A DNA stretch of 64,000 bases from Methanosarcina acetivorans C2A. Its GTDB lineage: Archaea; Halobacteriota; Methanosarcinia; Methanosarcinales; Methanosarcinaceae. Both the position numbers and the translations under genes were made by a program. The DNA is taken from the NCBI RefSeq assembly GCF_000007345.1, contig NC_003552.1:3720001-3784000 (forward strand). Reading direction: 5' to 3'. The notes beneath the pieces were generated by a model. The model searched no databases. It was not told where the DNA came from and saw only the letters and a program-made list of their open reading frames with translations. The stretch's first letter is position 1; each line of letters starts with the position of its first letter. Of this stretch, positions 8,980 to 17,661 are shown piece after piece.

Positions 8980-9786
8980 TTATTCACGCCAGCAAAAACT
9001 CTGGACGAATTCTTTTGTTTTCTCAAAAACAGAGTCGCTTTCCATAAGTGCAGACCCTATCAGCACAGCATCAGCCCCTGCCTCTATCACGCGCCTTACA
9101 TCCGCAGGACTGTTCATCCCGCTCTCGCTTATGATGATGTGACTGGTCCCGTGGTCCAAGTCGTATTCCCGGATAAGGGGGGCAAGTGCTTCTGTGGTAG
9201 CCAGGTCGATTTTAAGGGTCTCGAAGTTCCGGTTGTTAATCCCGATGAGCTTTGTATCGGTTTCCAGCGCAAGTTCGAGCTCTTCACTGTTGTGGACCTC
9301 AACCAGCGGCTCAAAGCCCTTTTCAAGGGCAAGGTCAACAAAGGCATCGAGCTCCGGTCCCAGGATACCTGCAATCAGGAGTATAAGGTCACTTCCCGTT
9401 TCCTCAAGCTGCCGTCTGTCAATTATGAAGTCCTTTCTGAGCACAGGCAGACATACGGTTTTCCTGACCTGTTTCAGGTTTTCGAGTGAACCCCGAAAAA
9501 CCCCGGGTTCGGTAAGGACGGAAATTGCAACAGCTCCGGCCTCCTCCATCTCCCATGCAAGCTCGGCAGCCTCTGCCGGTGGGATTTCCCTGAAACTCTT
9601 CCCCGGTGATGCCGGTTTGACTTCCGCAATTACAGGCATCCGCCCGTCTGCCCTTACAGCTGCAACAGCTGCGATAAAGTCCCTTTTCTGGAACTGAGGC
9701 TGCGTTTCTTCCGTATGGATGTCGGCCCCAAAATTCTGGATCCGGGTCTTTGTTGTATTGAGGATGTGGAGGATTGAATCGTGCAT
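8980..9786 (-). CDS. trpC: Indole-3-glycerol phosphate synthase
   Basis: 268 residues, first gene of the trp operon. Closes the indole ring from CdRP. TIM-barrel signatures: IAEVKPASPGKSF (family form KxxSPSKG, here with SPGK), LRKDFIID with the catalytic Lys, GINNRNF, ISESGM and VLIGSALM. The ATG at 9786 lies about 55 bases below a TATA-like box on the minus strand. Confidence 0.95.
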   Translation of the reverse strand: MHDSILHILNTTKTRIQNFGADIHTEETQPQFQKRDFIAAVAAVRADGRMPVIAEVKPASPGKSFREIPPAEAAELAWEMEEAGAVAISVLTEPGVFRGSLENLKQVRKTVCLPVLRKDFIIDRRQLEETGSDLILLIAGILGPELDAFVDLALEKGFEPLVEVHNSEELELALETDTKLIGINNRNFETLKIDLATTEALAPLIREYDLDHGTSHIIISESGMNSPADVRRVIEAGADAVLIGSALMESDSVFEKTKEFVQSFCWRE

Positions 9787-9805
9787 TAATCATCACTGGT
9801 GTATA

Positions 9806-9848
9806 TTTGTGTACAACAATGTCTAATACCATACTTGCTATAAAAAGC
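9806..9848 (-). promoter_or_regulatory. trp operon promoter with TGTACA palindrome
   Basis: Read on the minus strand, a TATA-like TTTTTATA lies at about 9846-9838 and the perfect palindrome TGTACA at 9815-9810, about where transcription should start. A related TGTATA lies at 9800-9805 (plus strand), ten bases away, i.e. one helical turn. TGTACA is the TRP-box consensus bound by the TrpY repressor in Methanothermobacter (established there). Use of the same box here is inferred from position and sequence only. Confidence 0.45.
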
Positions 9849-10078
9849 TTTTGGATGAGGATAAACTGTTGCTGATTTTATAAAATTTTGAGGATTAAAT
9901 AATAATAGTTTTATTTATATTTATACCTGTAAATAAAATTCGGAAGAAAAAGCCAGCACACAAAAACATCACATAAATTCTTTAAGATTGCAGGAACCGA
10001 GTTAAAAAGGCTACAGACAAAATGAACTTCAGTAGGATGAGAATAACCGAATTAAACAAATTTATTTTGTTCATACAT

Positions 10079-10513
10079 TCATATCTTCAATAAATCCCCG
10101 TGAACTCTTAACCATGCTTTCCTTTCTTCATAATCCGGAAGGATTTTCTGCACCTCATTCCAGAAAGCCTTTGAGTGGTCTTTATACTTTGTATGGCAGA
10201 GTTCGTGGACAACCACATAGTCAATTATGGACATTTTAGCCATAATAACCCGCCAGTTGAATCTCAACTGATTTGTCTTCGAACAGTTTCCCCACTTGTT
10301 TTTCAGGGTCTGGATCTTTATCAGAGAAGGCTTATCATCAAAATACAGCAGATACTTTCTGGCCCTCTGTTTGAGAACCTTTTCCGCTTTTTCGTGGTAG
10401 AAATTGATGAAAAGGGGTTGTATGATTCGAGGATAGTCATATTCAGGAACATTTGCAGGCACATAAGCCATGAACTTGCTGTGAGTAAAGGTCAAGACCC
10501 CCTTTATAATCAA
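10079..10513 (-). pseudogene. 5'-truncated YgjP-type (M48-like) zinc metallopeptidase
   Basis: The 144-residue frame covers only the C-terminal catalytic domain of the YgjP/DUF45 family: KNKWGNCSKTNQLRFNWR, then the zinc site VVHELCHTKYKDHSKAFW (HELCH plus the downstream His). The N-terminal ~90-100 residues normally present are missing and the only start is a TTG with no clear ribosome site. It is therefore probably a remnant, although a short active form cannot be excluded. YgjP-family genes often sit beside restriction enzymes; here the neighbour is a PDDEXK nuclease gene. Confidence 0.6.
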
Positions 10514-10607
10514 TTATATCGGATATTTTAGTTAACCCTTTAATTTCCCACTCTTCCGGAATCACTCCCAGTTCCGTTTTCTTATCCCCATTCGCACTTC
10601 AGCGTTT

Positions 10608-11645
10608 TTATTTTCCATCTGCAAGCCTCTTTTCCTGTTCTATCAATTCCCTTTCTCTGGTAAGTTCTTTCTTCAATTCTTCCTCGCTTGGCAGGTAAAG
10701 TTTGTATTTTGAGGCAAAAAGGGTCTTGCTTTCGTTAAGCAGAGTATACTTTACCATTGCTTCGTTTTTGTTTGAGCAGAGGATGAGGCCGATTGTGGGG
10801 TTGTCTCCGGGCTGCTTTTCTTCTTTTTCGAAGTACCGGACGTAGAAGTCTATCTGGCCTATGTCCTGGTGGGTGAGTTTGCCAAGTTTGAGGTCTATTA
10901 ACACGAAGCACTTGAGGATGTAGTTGTAAAAAACAAGGTCGATGTAGTAATGATCTCCGTCAACCGTGATCCTTTTTTGACGTTCCACGAAGGCGAAGCC
11001 GGCTCCCAGTTCAAGGAGGAATTCCTGAAGGCGGCTGATGAGGAGGGCTTCAAGATCTTTTTCAAAAAAGTTTTGCTGCTGCTTTATGCCCAGAAATTCG
11101 AGGACATAGGGATCTTTGATCAGGTCTTTTGAGGTTTTTATCAGGTTGCCCTGGGTCGAGAGTTTCTTTACTTCGTCAGGGTCTTTGCTTAATGCGAGCC
11201 TTTCATAGAGCAGGGAATTGATCTGCCTTTCCAGTTCCCGTGTGCTCCATCTGTTTTTGGCAGTTTCAATAAGATAAAAGCCTCTTGCATCTTCATTTTT
11301 TACGCTGCTTAATAATCTGTAGTGAGTCCAGGACAATTCGCCAAGCAGTGCTTGGCGAATTGGGAATGCTGTGTAAAAGTTTCTCATGTACTTTAAATTC
11401 GACTTGTTGAAGCCTTTTCCGAATTCATTAGTCAATCTTTCGGCAAGTGTTTGAATAAGAAATGTTCCGTACTCTGCCCTGTTGCTCCCTTTCTGTTCCT
11501 CTTCAACAATTATTTTGCCTATGTTCCAGTAGGCAAGCACCAGATTGGAATTGATACTTTTGTAAACATTATCTCTTGTGTGTTCTATTATATTTTTTAC
11601 TTCGGCATATATTGATTCAAAATCTCTGGAGAGCCCTTCATTCAT
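10608..11645 (-). CDS. DUF1016 (YhcG-type) PDDEXK nuclease family protein
   Basis: 345 residues, full length for the family. The N-terminal DUF1016 domain (about 15-165) includes YWNIGKIIVEEEQ, LSWTHYRLL and NRWSTRELERQINS. The C-terminal PDDEXK nuclease domain has IDLVFYN and FVLIDLKLGKLTHQDIGQ, giving the D...(D)xK catalytic core around Asp236-Lys253, and it ends in a charged coiled tail. Biochemical role is not settled for the family; a DNA nuclease function tied to mobile or defence DNA is the common inference. Codons for FPIRQALLGELSW contain a perfect 29-bp palindrome (11334-11362). Confidence 0.85.
   Translation of the reverse strand: MNEGLSRDFESIYAEVKNIIEHTRDNVYKSINSNLVLAYWNIGKIIVEEEQKGSNRAEYGTFLIQTLAERLTNEFGKGFNKSNLKYMRNFYTAFPIRQALLGELSWTHYRLLSSVKNEDARGFYLIETAKNRWSTRELERQINSLLYERLALSKDPDEVKKLSTQGNLIKTSKDLIKDPYVLEFLGIKQQQNFFEKDLEALLISRLQEFLLELGAGFAFVERQKRITVDGDHYYIDLVFYNYILKCFVLIDLKLGKLTHQDIGQIDFYVRYFEKEEKQPGDNPTIGLILCSNKNEAMVKYTLLNESKTLFASKYKLYLPSEEELKKELTRERELIEQEKRLADGK
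11334..11362. repeat. Perfect 29-bp palindrome inside the DUF1016 gene
   Basis: Two 14-base arms, CAATTCGCCAAGCA and its exact complement, around a single G. It encodes PIRQALLGEL within the conserved DUF1016 core, so it is part of the family sequence, not an added segment. Confidence 0.9.
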
Positions 11646-11718
11646 TAAGTCCCAGCTCCTTCAAAATTACGATTTTCACCATTAAAGACCCGCAAACATA
11701 CGATTTTTCCTTTTCATC

Positions 11719-11747
11719 AAATTCGCCAGGCAGTGTTTGGCGAATTT
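11719..11747. repeat. Imperfect palindrome related to the DUF1016 palindrome
   Basis: Same 29-base layout as 11334-11362: AAATTCGCCAGGCA, a G, then TGTTTGGCGAATTT; two arm mismatches, both compatible with G-U pairing in RNA. It lies about 75 bases upstream of the DUF1016 start. Confidence 0.8.
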
Positions 11748-11789
11748 AAAATTTTGTTAAGTTGGCTGTTGCAGGATATTCTTACCCTG

Positions 11790-11816
11790 AATTCATCACG
11801 CAGCGCGTGACAAATT
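11790..11816. repeat. Second imperfect palindrome upstream of DUF1016
   Basis: AATTCATCACGC, AGC, GCGTGACAAATT: the same AATTC...GAATT-type frame with CACGC/GCGTG replacing GCCAAGC/GCTTGGC in the arms. Two arm mismatches. Confidence 0.7.
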
Positions 11817-11939
11817 TGAGAATTCACAAAGTTGGTTGCTATTCCACTTTTGTCTTCAATAGGTCGTTCAGTGTTAAACTCTTAATTTTCTGATACTCTT
11901 CTTTTACATGGAATCCGATATTTGCGTTTCTATTTTCTA

Positions 11940-12009
11940 GAAGTAATTATGTTCCTTGAAGTAATTATGTTCCTTGAAGTAATTATGTTCCTTGAAGTAA
12001 TTATGTTCC
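11940..12009. repeat. 18-bp tandem repeat, four copies
   Basis: Unit GAAGTAATTATGTTCCTT at 11940, 11958, 11976 and 11994, the last copy lacking two bases. Copies are identical, which points to recent slippage expansion. Confidence 0.9.
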
Positions 12010-12197
12010 AGCCGCGCTTCAGCGCGGGACAAAACAACAAAAATCAACTCCTCCGGCCGGATAATATCCACAAATAAAAGAACCTCATGCCCACAATTAC
12101 AAGGACCTCTCCGAACCTCAAAAAGAAAAAAGAATAAGTGGGACTCGATCACAAAAATCCATAAAGTCTTGCAGGTTCCCCTCCTCCCTGTTACTTC

Positions 12198-12485
12198 TTA
12201 AATGTGGTCATAAATCGTGACCATTGCCTTTGTTATCTTGTACATGTCTTCAAGTATCGGAGTTGTGGCTTCAGGCTGTCCCAGGGTTGCATTTGCAGCG
12301 TCGAGCATGTCCTGCGGATATACGAGGCTTGTGTTCATTTCCGAAACTTCACTGTCGAAGCCATTCATGGCTGAATTTGCTTTACTCATGTTCGTGGGAT
12401 CTTCCACAAAAACAATCGTTGAGTCCACAGTATCTATGCCTGTAGACGTTCCCTCTATTGTGGGCCGCAGGAAGGGATATGACTC
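12198..12485 (-). pseudogene. 3' remnant of an unidentified gene
   Basis: The frame is open from 12485 to the stop at 12198 and reads like real coding sequence (for example EMNTSLVYPQDMLDAANATL), but it begins directly after an in-frame TGA; the only start is a GTG at 12428 in mid-sequence. It also overlaps the start of the divergent gene at 12479. I interpret it as the C-terminal end of a gene whose front was lost. Family not recognised. Confidence 0.45.
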
Positions 12486-12769
12486 TCACTCTTAATATAA
12501 AGGGGGATTTCACACCCCGGGAGCTAAGTGAAGCCATCCGTGCAGCGCTTGATCAGAATGAGCGTGTTGCAAAATACAAAATAAAAAAGTATTCGAGTAT
12601 TTGTGAGAATTTCGAGAAAAAGTATGGGATGGATTCAGACCGTTCTATGAAAAAATTTGATTCCGGTGAGCTTGGAGACGGCGATGACTTTTTCGATTGG
12701 TATGCAGTAAAAAAAGGCCTTGATACCCTGAACGAAAGTTTAAAGATCATCTCGGCAATTGAAATATGA
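12479..12769 (+). CDS. Small orphan antitoxin-like protein, copy 1
   Basis: 96 residues from ATG 12479, behind AGGAAGGG. One of three paralogues in this window (also 13870 and 17662). Shared layout: N-terminal MxxTLNI-x-x-D-(F/Y)-(T/S)-x-(R/Q)-E; a helix ending AKYKIKKYSSICENFEKKYG; then KKFDSGELGDGDDFFDWYA and a final helix. The F-E-x-G-E-(L/M)-G-D-x-x-D-F-F-(D/E)-W pattern recalls the antitoxin half of TumE/TumA-type systems, from memory of that family. No toxin gene adjoins it. Copy 1 is the most divergent: it has NES where the others have W-(K/N)-K-R. Confidence 0.75.
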   Translation: MTLTLNIKGDFTPRELSEAIRAALDQNERVAKYKIKKYSSICENFEKKYGMDSDRSMKKFDSGELGDGDDFFDWYAVKKGLDTLNESLKIISAIEI

Positions 12770-13155
12770 ACCTGCCAAAGACCAGAAATCAGCTTCAACC
12801 TCACCACCACCCCTCCTTTCCTCGCAAGTTTTATATATAATCGCACTCAAATAGTAATATTGTATAAAAGTCTCTAAAATTGGAGAGTGTTTTTTCAGGT
12901 AATGCTGCACCCAGGGATCAATTCTAACGAACCTTCAGATGCAACTTTTGAAGTTTTCAGCTTTTTATCTCGTTTTAATGGCTTCAAGCAAGCTACGTTA
13001 TACGTTTTAAAAAGTGGGAGCATTATTTAATTTTTAAGCCGGTTGAAAACTGAAAATAAATTACCTGAACCGAATTCCAAAAAAGATACAAAAACTAAGG
13101 AAACCAGAACCAAAAAACACTCTTTAGAGCCTTTATTCGTGAGGTTAGAAACAAG
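12770..13155. other. Intergenic region with a possible 42-residue ORF
   Basis: AT-rich, with TATA-like TTTTATATATAAT (about 12829-12841) and GTATAAAAG (about 12865-12873). A 42-codon frame at 12902-13030 (starts MLHPGINSNEPSD) follows the second TATA box but has only a weak ribosome site (AGGT). I cannot tell whether it is expressed. Confidence 0.35.
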
Positions 13156-13401
13156 ATGTCAGACGAATCCGATGATTCAGACAGTAGTGATAGTAGCGAT
13201 AGTAGTCGTCAGAAAATGTTCACAGCAGCCGGAATGGTCCTGTGTGTCATACAGTTTGCCTTCTTCATGGGCATGATTTTGATGTTCATGAAGATGGACT
13301 TTGCCCAGGGCTTCAAGTTCATGCTGCTTGCATATTCTTCAGCGTTCATATATAAGAACATGGAGAATTCCGGGATAATCCGGTTTGTAACTCGGAACTG
13401 A
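13156..13401 (+). CDS. Small membrane protein with Ser/Asp-rich N-terminus
   Basis: 81 residues. Residues 3-17 are almost only Asp and Ser (ESDDSDSSDSSDSS), a disordered acidic segment, followed by two hydrophobic helices at about 22-45 and 51-67. No family recognised. The start ATG 13156 has GAGGT about 11 bases upstream, which is rather far. The DNA of the acidic segment is itself a short GAT-AGT repeat. Function unknown. Confidence 0.55.
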   Translation: MSDESDDSDSSDSSDSSRQKMFTAAGMVLCVIQFAFFMGMILMFMKMDFAQGFKFMLLAYSSAFIYKNMENSGIIRFVTRN

Positions 13402-13869
13402 TGACGGTGTGGATTTAACCAAATCCACACTTGCGTACATACCTATCACCTGTCCTGTATCTTATTTTACCTATTTTTTGATATTTCTTTTTTGGATTTT
13501 GTTCTTATCAAACACAATTTTCGAATCTGCCACTTTTCATGTTAGCCATATGTTTCTTGTCAGCCGTAGCTGCCTGCTTTTAAAAAACGATGCCAAGAAT
13601 AAACAGAGCGACCAGGATAAATATGATCAGCAGAACCTGTTTGCGCTTCTTTAGAAAGCGGAAACAAAGAAGGGAGTTCTGTCATATAATTTTTTAAATC
13701 ATATGAGCGTGATTAAAATACTTATTTTTGTGATCTTAGCCTCATGCATCACATATTCTTTAGACTCTTGAGGATGCAACTAATTAATAAATAGAAAAAG
13801 AGATATAGGATAAATTTTTACTATCAGCAACATTTTTAGTATCAGCAACAAATCTTCTATGGGATAAAC
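13402..13869. other. Intergenic region
   Basis: 468 AT-rich bases. A frame at 13409-13654 has no ribosome site and a low-complexity translation; I do not accept it. The sequence just before 13870 has two near-identical 'TATCAGCAACA' stretches at about 13822 and 13842. Confidence 0.45.
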
Positions 13870-14163
13870 ATGGACCTTACATTGCAGATTGATACCGACT
13901 ACTCGCTGCAAGAAGCAAGCGAGGTTATTCACTCGGCTCTGGAACATGAGAAACATCTTGCGAAATACAAGGTATACCGCTATGCCATGATCTGCGATGA
14001 ATATGAAGACCAGTTCGACCTGATCTCCACGGAATTCATACAAAAATTCGAAGCCGGCGAATTTGTTATGGACGATGAAAAATACTTCGACTGGTACGCC
14101 GCAAAAAAAGGGCTTGACCACTGGAAGAAAAGACTTGCTGTCCTTGATGCTGTCAGGTTCTAA
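13870..14163 (+). CDS. Small orphan antitoxin-like protein, copy 2
   Basis: 97 residues. Paralogue of 12479 and 17662; residues 27-47 (LEHEKHLAKYKVYRYAMICDE) and 74-90 (YFDWYAAKKGLDHWKKR) are nearly the same as in the 17662 copy. ATG 13870 follows ATGGGATAAAC, a weak GGGA ribosome site. No toxin partner adjoins: the flanks are AT-rich spacer and then the FilR1 regulator. Independent transcription is likely. Confidence 0.8.
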   Translation: MDLTLQIDTDYSLQEASEVIHSALEHEKHLAKYKVYRYAMICDEYEDQFDLISTEFIQKFEAGEFVMDDEKYFDWYAAKKGLDHWKKRLAVLDAVRF

Positions 14164-14403
14164 CCGGCAGAATGCCTCTTGCCAGAAGGACCATACCCTT
14201 TCCTGCAGCTTTTTGTCCGGATCTGGAAAATACTTTCTTAATTTTTTTTAATTGTCTTTCTGTCATTTTGCCTATTTTTCGTTTTTTATTTTTATCTCAT
14301 CCTATTATTTTCCGCATATCGCAAAGTATCTAACTTTTATAGCAATGTTTAAATAACTGTTCTGACATAGTTCTGACATTAATATTTTTTTAATGGTGTT
14401 GGA

Positions 14404-15195
14404 ATGGGGGAGCAAGTCAAACTAACAGATCTGGTTTTTCTGTCCGATAAAAGGAAAAAACTTCTTCTTTATCTGAAAGATAAGCCCAGGAGTATGGCCG
14501 AGATTCAGGAATACCTTTCATCGGACCCTGTTTCAATTCTTCCTCAACTCAAGAAATTAAAAGAAGGTAACCTTATCGTACAGAAAGGACACAATTATGA
14601 GCTTTCTCTAATGGGGCTTGTGATCGCTGCCCAAATGCCGCCTTTTCTGGACACCCTTGAGGTTCTGCAGAAAAACTTTGACTACTGGGTGAAAAGGAAC
14701 CTTGAAGGAATTCCTCCTTTTTTGCGCAAAAGACTTTTTGAACTGAAGAACTGCAAACTAATCCTTCCGGATGTGAGCCATATGTTCGAACTTAACCCTG
14801 AATTCGTAGAAAAACTTCATCTTTCCACGCATATTCTCGGTTTTGCTTCCTATTTCCACCCTTCTTTTACCACTCTCTACCCGGAAATCGCAAAAAAAGG
14901 AGTGGAAATTTCTTTGATATTTACGGAACCGGTGCTCCAGAGGTTTGAAAAAGATTTCAGGGAAGAAATGTGCACTTTCCTTAATAACGAAAATGTCAAG
15001 GTGTTTCTCTTCCCGCAGGACGCCAAAATTGCAGACTTTACGGTAACAGACAGGTTTTTTTTACTCACGCTTTTCCCCAAAGAGAAAATCTTTGAACACG
15101 AAAGCCTGCTGTGTTCCGAACCTGAAACCCTTAAGTGGGGAACCGACCTTTTTTCGCACATGTTAAAAGAAGCAATTCAGATAAAAAAGATTTGA
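14404..15195 (+). CDS. FilR1-type winged-helix transcriptional regulator
   Basis: 263 residues. N-terminal wHTH at about 10-75 (RKKLLLYLKDKPRSMAEIQEYL, with the recognition helix near SILPQLKKLKEGNLI). It is followed by the FilR1 domain (DUF1724) from about 110 to the end, as in Methanosarcina regulators of methanogenesis genes. Such proteins bind DNA; a ligand for the FilR1 domain is not known to me. ATG 14404 lacks a strong ribosome site; the TATA-like TTTAAATA at about 14348-14355 implies a short leader. Target genes cannot be read from this window. Confidence 0.85.
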   Translation: MGEQVKLTDLVFLSDKRKKLLLYLKDKPRSMAEIQEYLSSDPVSILPQLKKLKEGNLIVQKGHNYELSLMGLVIAAQMPPFLDTLEVLQKNFDYWVKRNLEGIPPFLRKRLFELKNCKLILPDVSHMFELNPEFVEKLHLSTHILGFASYFHPSFTTLYPEIAKKGVEISLIFTEPVLQRFEKDFREEMCTFLNNENVKVFLFPQDAKIADFTVTDRFFLLTLFPKEKIFEHESLLCSEPETLKWGTDLFSHMLKEAIQIKKI

Positions 15196-16021
15196 ACTTC
15201 CTGTCCTGCATGAATTTCAGATTCTTGAACTCGTATTCGACAGAATTAACTCGACATAAATTACTGCAAACCGGTCAAAATCAATAACTTTTTTGTCTGG
15301 TTGTCTAACCGTTGCCTCCCACTAATTTTTCCTTTGCAGTGCTCAGGCTTAAGCCCTGTTACCGTCTTTCCTCACTTCCCTTTTTCTTTAAGCCATAAAC
15401 TCTTACCAAAGGCAAAAAGACGTTTAAAAAACTCAGAAACTATCTGTTTTTCCAACCCTGAATACACAGAATACAGTATGTGCTAAATCTTTAGGTTAAG
15501 GGTCGTCCATGCCCGGAGACATTAATAAAGCAACTGCCTGGAAGATGACGTTTTTAATCAGGAAAAAAGCTGCCAGGGTAGGTTAAATCAAAAAGCTTAG
15601 TATTTCGGACAGCAATTTCCATTTAAAATGTTAGCTTATTTATGTAAAGAAAGATTGGCAATATATCATAAGAGAAGAAGAGTTCTGTCTTATAAGTAAA
15701 CCTTAGGGTCTTCCAGACTCAGAGGCAGCTTAATAGTTTATGAGATTTACTTTTCCATAGGAAGTTAGAAAAAGTAATATTCTCCAGGAAGTAGAAAGAA
15801 CTTTATTTGGGTATAGTGATGGAGCGACCTTGTTTATGACAGAAGACATAAATTTGCAGTACAAAGACCCATCGGATTTCAGTTTAAAATAAAGGTAGAT
15901 GTTAGCTTGAGGTAAACCTGGATCTAAAATCAGCTCAGAGATATCTCTCATATATCAGGCAGAGTGGACAAGGGGTAGTGAGATGTCAGCAGAAAACCTG
16001 AAAGCAAATAGGGTGCGTTAA
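15196..16021. other. Decayed intergenic region
   Basis: About 820 bases without a supportable gene. Short frames (15301-15486 plus, 15730-15951 minus) have no ribosome site or recognisable family. The region lies between an intact regulator and a multiply broken surface-protein gene, in the part of the window where decay is most frequent. Confidence 0.5.
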
Positions 16022-17498
16022 TTGAAGCAAATAACGGTGTTAATACTTCTAGTCTTAGTGCCTATCCGAAAAGTCGGTAATGCGATCGAAAAGTTACAGC
16101 AGGTCTATAATAGCAGGGCGTCCTCTTCGGTTTTGCATATTGCTAATGGTAAGTTACAGTAGGTCACAACACTTTTCGGATAGGCTCTTAATATCTCCGA
16201 TATTATCAGTTTTTGTGGGTTCGGATTTGAGCTCTGCCGCAGAGAGTGAAAACGTAACGGTTACTGCGGATTTTACAGCTTCTCCGGTGTCAGGAGAAGC
16301 CCCTCTAACAGTACAGTATACTGACAACTCAGCAGGGATTCCCACAGCCTGGGAATGAGATTTTAACTCGGATGGAGCAATAGATTCAACCGAAAAGAAC
16401 CCCCTTTATCTGTAACTGCTCAGAGGACTTATTCTGCCACCCTGAACGCCATTAACGGCACTGCCAGGGGCAGCACGATAAAATCGAACTATATTACAGT
16501 GGGAGAGTTGCCTGTGTTTTCCTTTAATGTATCTCCTCAGGAAGGGTATGCTCCGCTTGCGGTTCAGTTTAACGATACTTCCACAGGCAACGTTACTTCC
16601 TGGCTCTGGGATTTCGAAGACGGCGACAATTCCACTTCCCAGAACCCGAGCCACGAGTATACCGGCTCAGGAACTTATTCCGCAACCCTCAATGTCAGCA
16701 ATATCTATGGGTACGACGCTGTGATCTGGACTGACTACATTGAAGTCGGGGAGGAAGATGACAGCAGCGGATCTGGAAGCTCCGGCGGAACCTCTTCAGG
16801 AGGAGGGGGAGGTTCTCCCGAGCATGCAAGTAATGTTGAAGTCAAGGAACTTGCCCAGGAATTCGTTACAATCGGAGACCGCATAAAGTTCGAGTTCACC
16901 AAAAATGCCACTGCTGTTATGTACGTGAAGTTCGATTCAAAGAGAAACATCGGAAAGGTCACAACCATAGTTGAACAGCTATAAAGGCAGGTCTGTTCTG
17001 ACCCCGGTAGAACCCTCTGGACAGATCTACAAATACCTGAACATCTGGGTAGAAAATGAGGGCTTTGCAAGTCCCGAAAACATCGCCAACGCCATTATCG
17101 GGTTCAGAGTAAAAAGGACCGAGATCACGGAAAGCGAGAACGAAGGCCCGACGGTATTCCTCTACAGGTACTCAGAAAGGAAACGGAATGCTCTTCCCAC
17201 GCGTAAAACGGGAGAAGATAGTTATTACATGTATTTTGAATCAAAGACCCCGGGGTTCTCGCCATTTTCAATTATAACGGGCAAGAAAGCCGTAGAGTAC
17301 ACGGAGGAAGGATCCGTAGAGTCGGAACCTCTGGCGCTTTCCATAAACAGCAGGCAAGAGATGCCGAACGCTTCTTCCTGAGCCATGCCCCTGGCTAAAG
17401 AAAAAGACTGATCAGGAGTTTCCACAGCCATCAAGGTTTTTGTCGGGTTTATGGTAATATTCCTGATAGGGATTGCTATAACGGAGAAGAAAAAATAA
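16022..17498 (+). pseudogene. PKD-domain surface protein with PGF-pre-PGF domain, multiply disrupted
   Basis: Joining fragments restores one protein: a signal peptide starting TTG 16022 (MKQITVLILLVL, then ISPILSVFVG), two PKD repeats (about 16258-16500 and 16500-16740; WLWDFEDGDNS is diagnostic), a Gly/Ser linker, and a PGF-pre-PGF domain (about 16830-17270), then a C-terminal hydrophobic helix with KKK. Lesions: a 130-bp MITE in the signal peptide; a TGA replacing the Trp of WEWDF at 16356-16358; a stop and frameshift near 16410-16430; a frameshift near 16980 (EQL / KGRSVL); two TGA codons after 17378. The family is S-layer-linked and extracellular. Not functional as it stands. Confidence 0.85.
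16058..16187. mobile_element. 130-bp MITE with TTA target duplication
   Basis: Terminal inverted repeats GCCTATCCGAAAAGT (16060-16074) and ACTTTTCGGATAGGC (16171-16185) match exactly over 15 bases. TTA flanks both sides (16055-16057, 16188-16190); removing 130 bases plus one TTA restores an unbroken signal peptide. On the minus strand 16138-16094 it retains a 14-codon frame, MQNRRGRPAIIDLL, resembling a transposase N-terminus, so it looks like an internally deleted insertion sequence, probably IS5-like. Confidence 0.85.
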
Positions 17499-17661
17499 GA
17501 AAGATAAAAAATAAGAAGAAACAATAAAAAATAAGGTAGTTATGAAACAGTTTATAAAAATGGAAGGGCTGAAAAAGAGATTTTTCGGGTAATAAACCTG
17601 TCCAATTGTTTATTATCATAATTACTTTATAGAAACAGAGACTATTGCTAATAGGATAGAT

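Larger units (their letters stand above)
11646..12197. other. Palindrome- and repeat-rich intergenic region
   Basis: No convincing gene. It holds two REP-like palindromes, four copies of an 18-base repeat and a GC-rich hairpin (about 12013-12030, CGCGCTTCAGCGCG). A 71-codon minus frame at 11937-12152 merely translates the 18-base repeat. Confidence 0.6.

Noticed and set aside
11937-12152. 71-codon minus frame ending in EHNYFK repeats
   Set aside because: It translates the 18-bp repeat and lacks a ribosome site.
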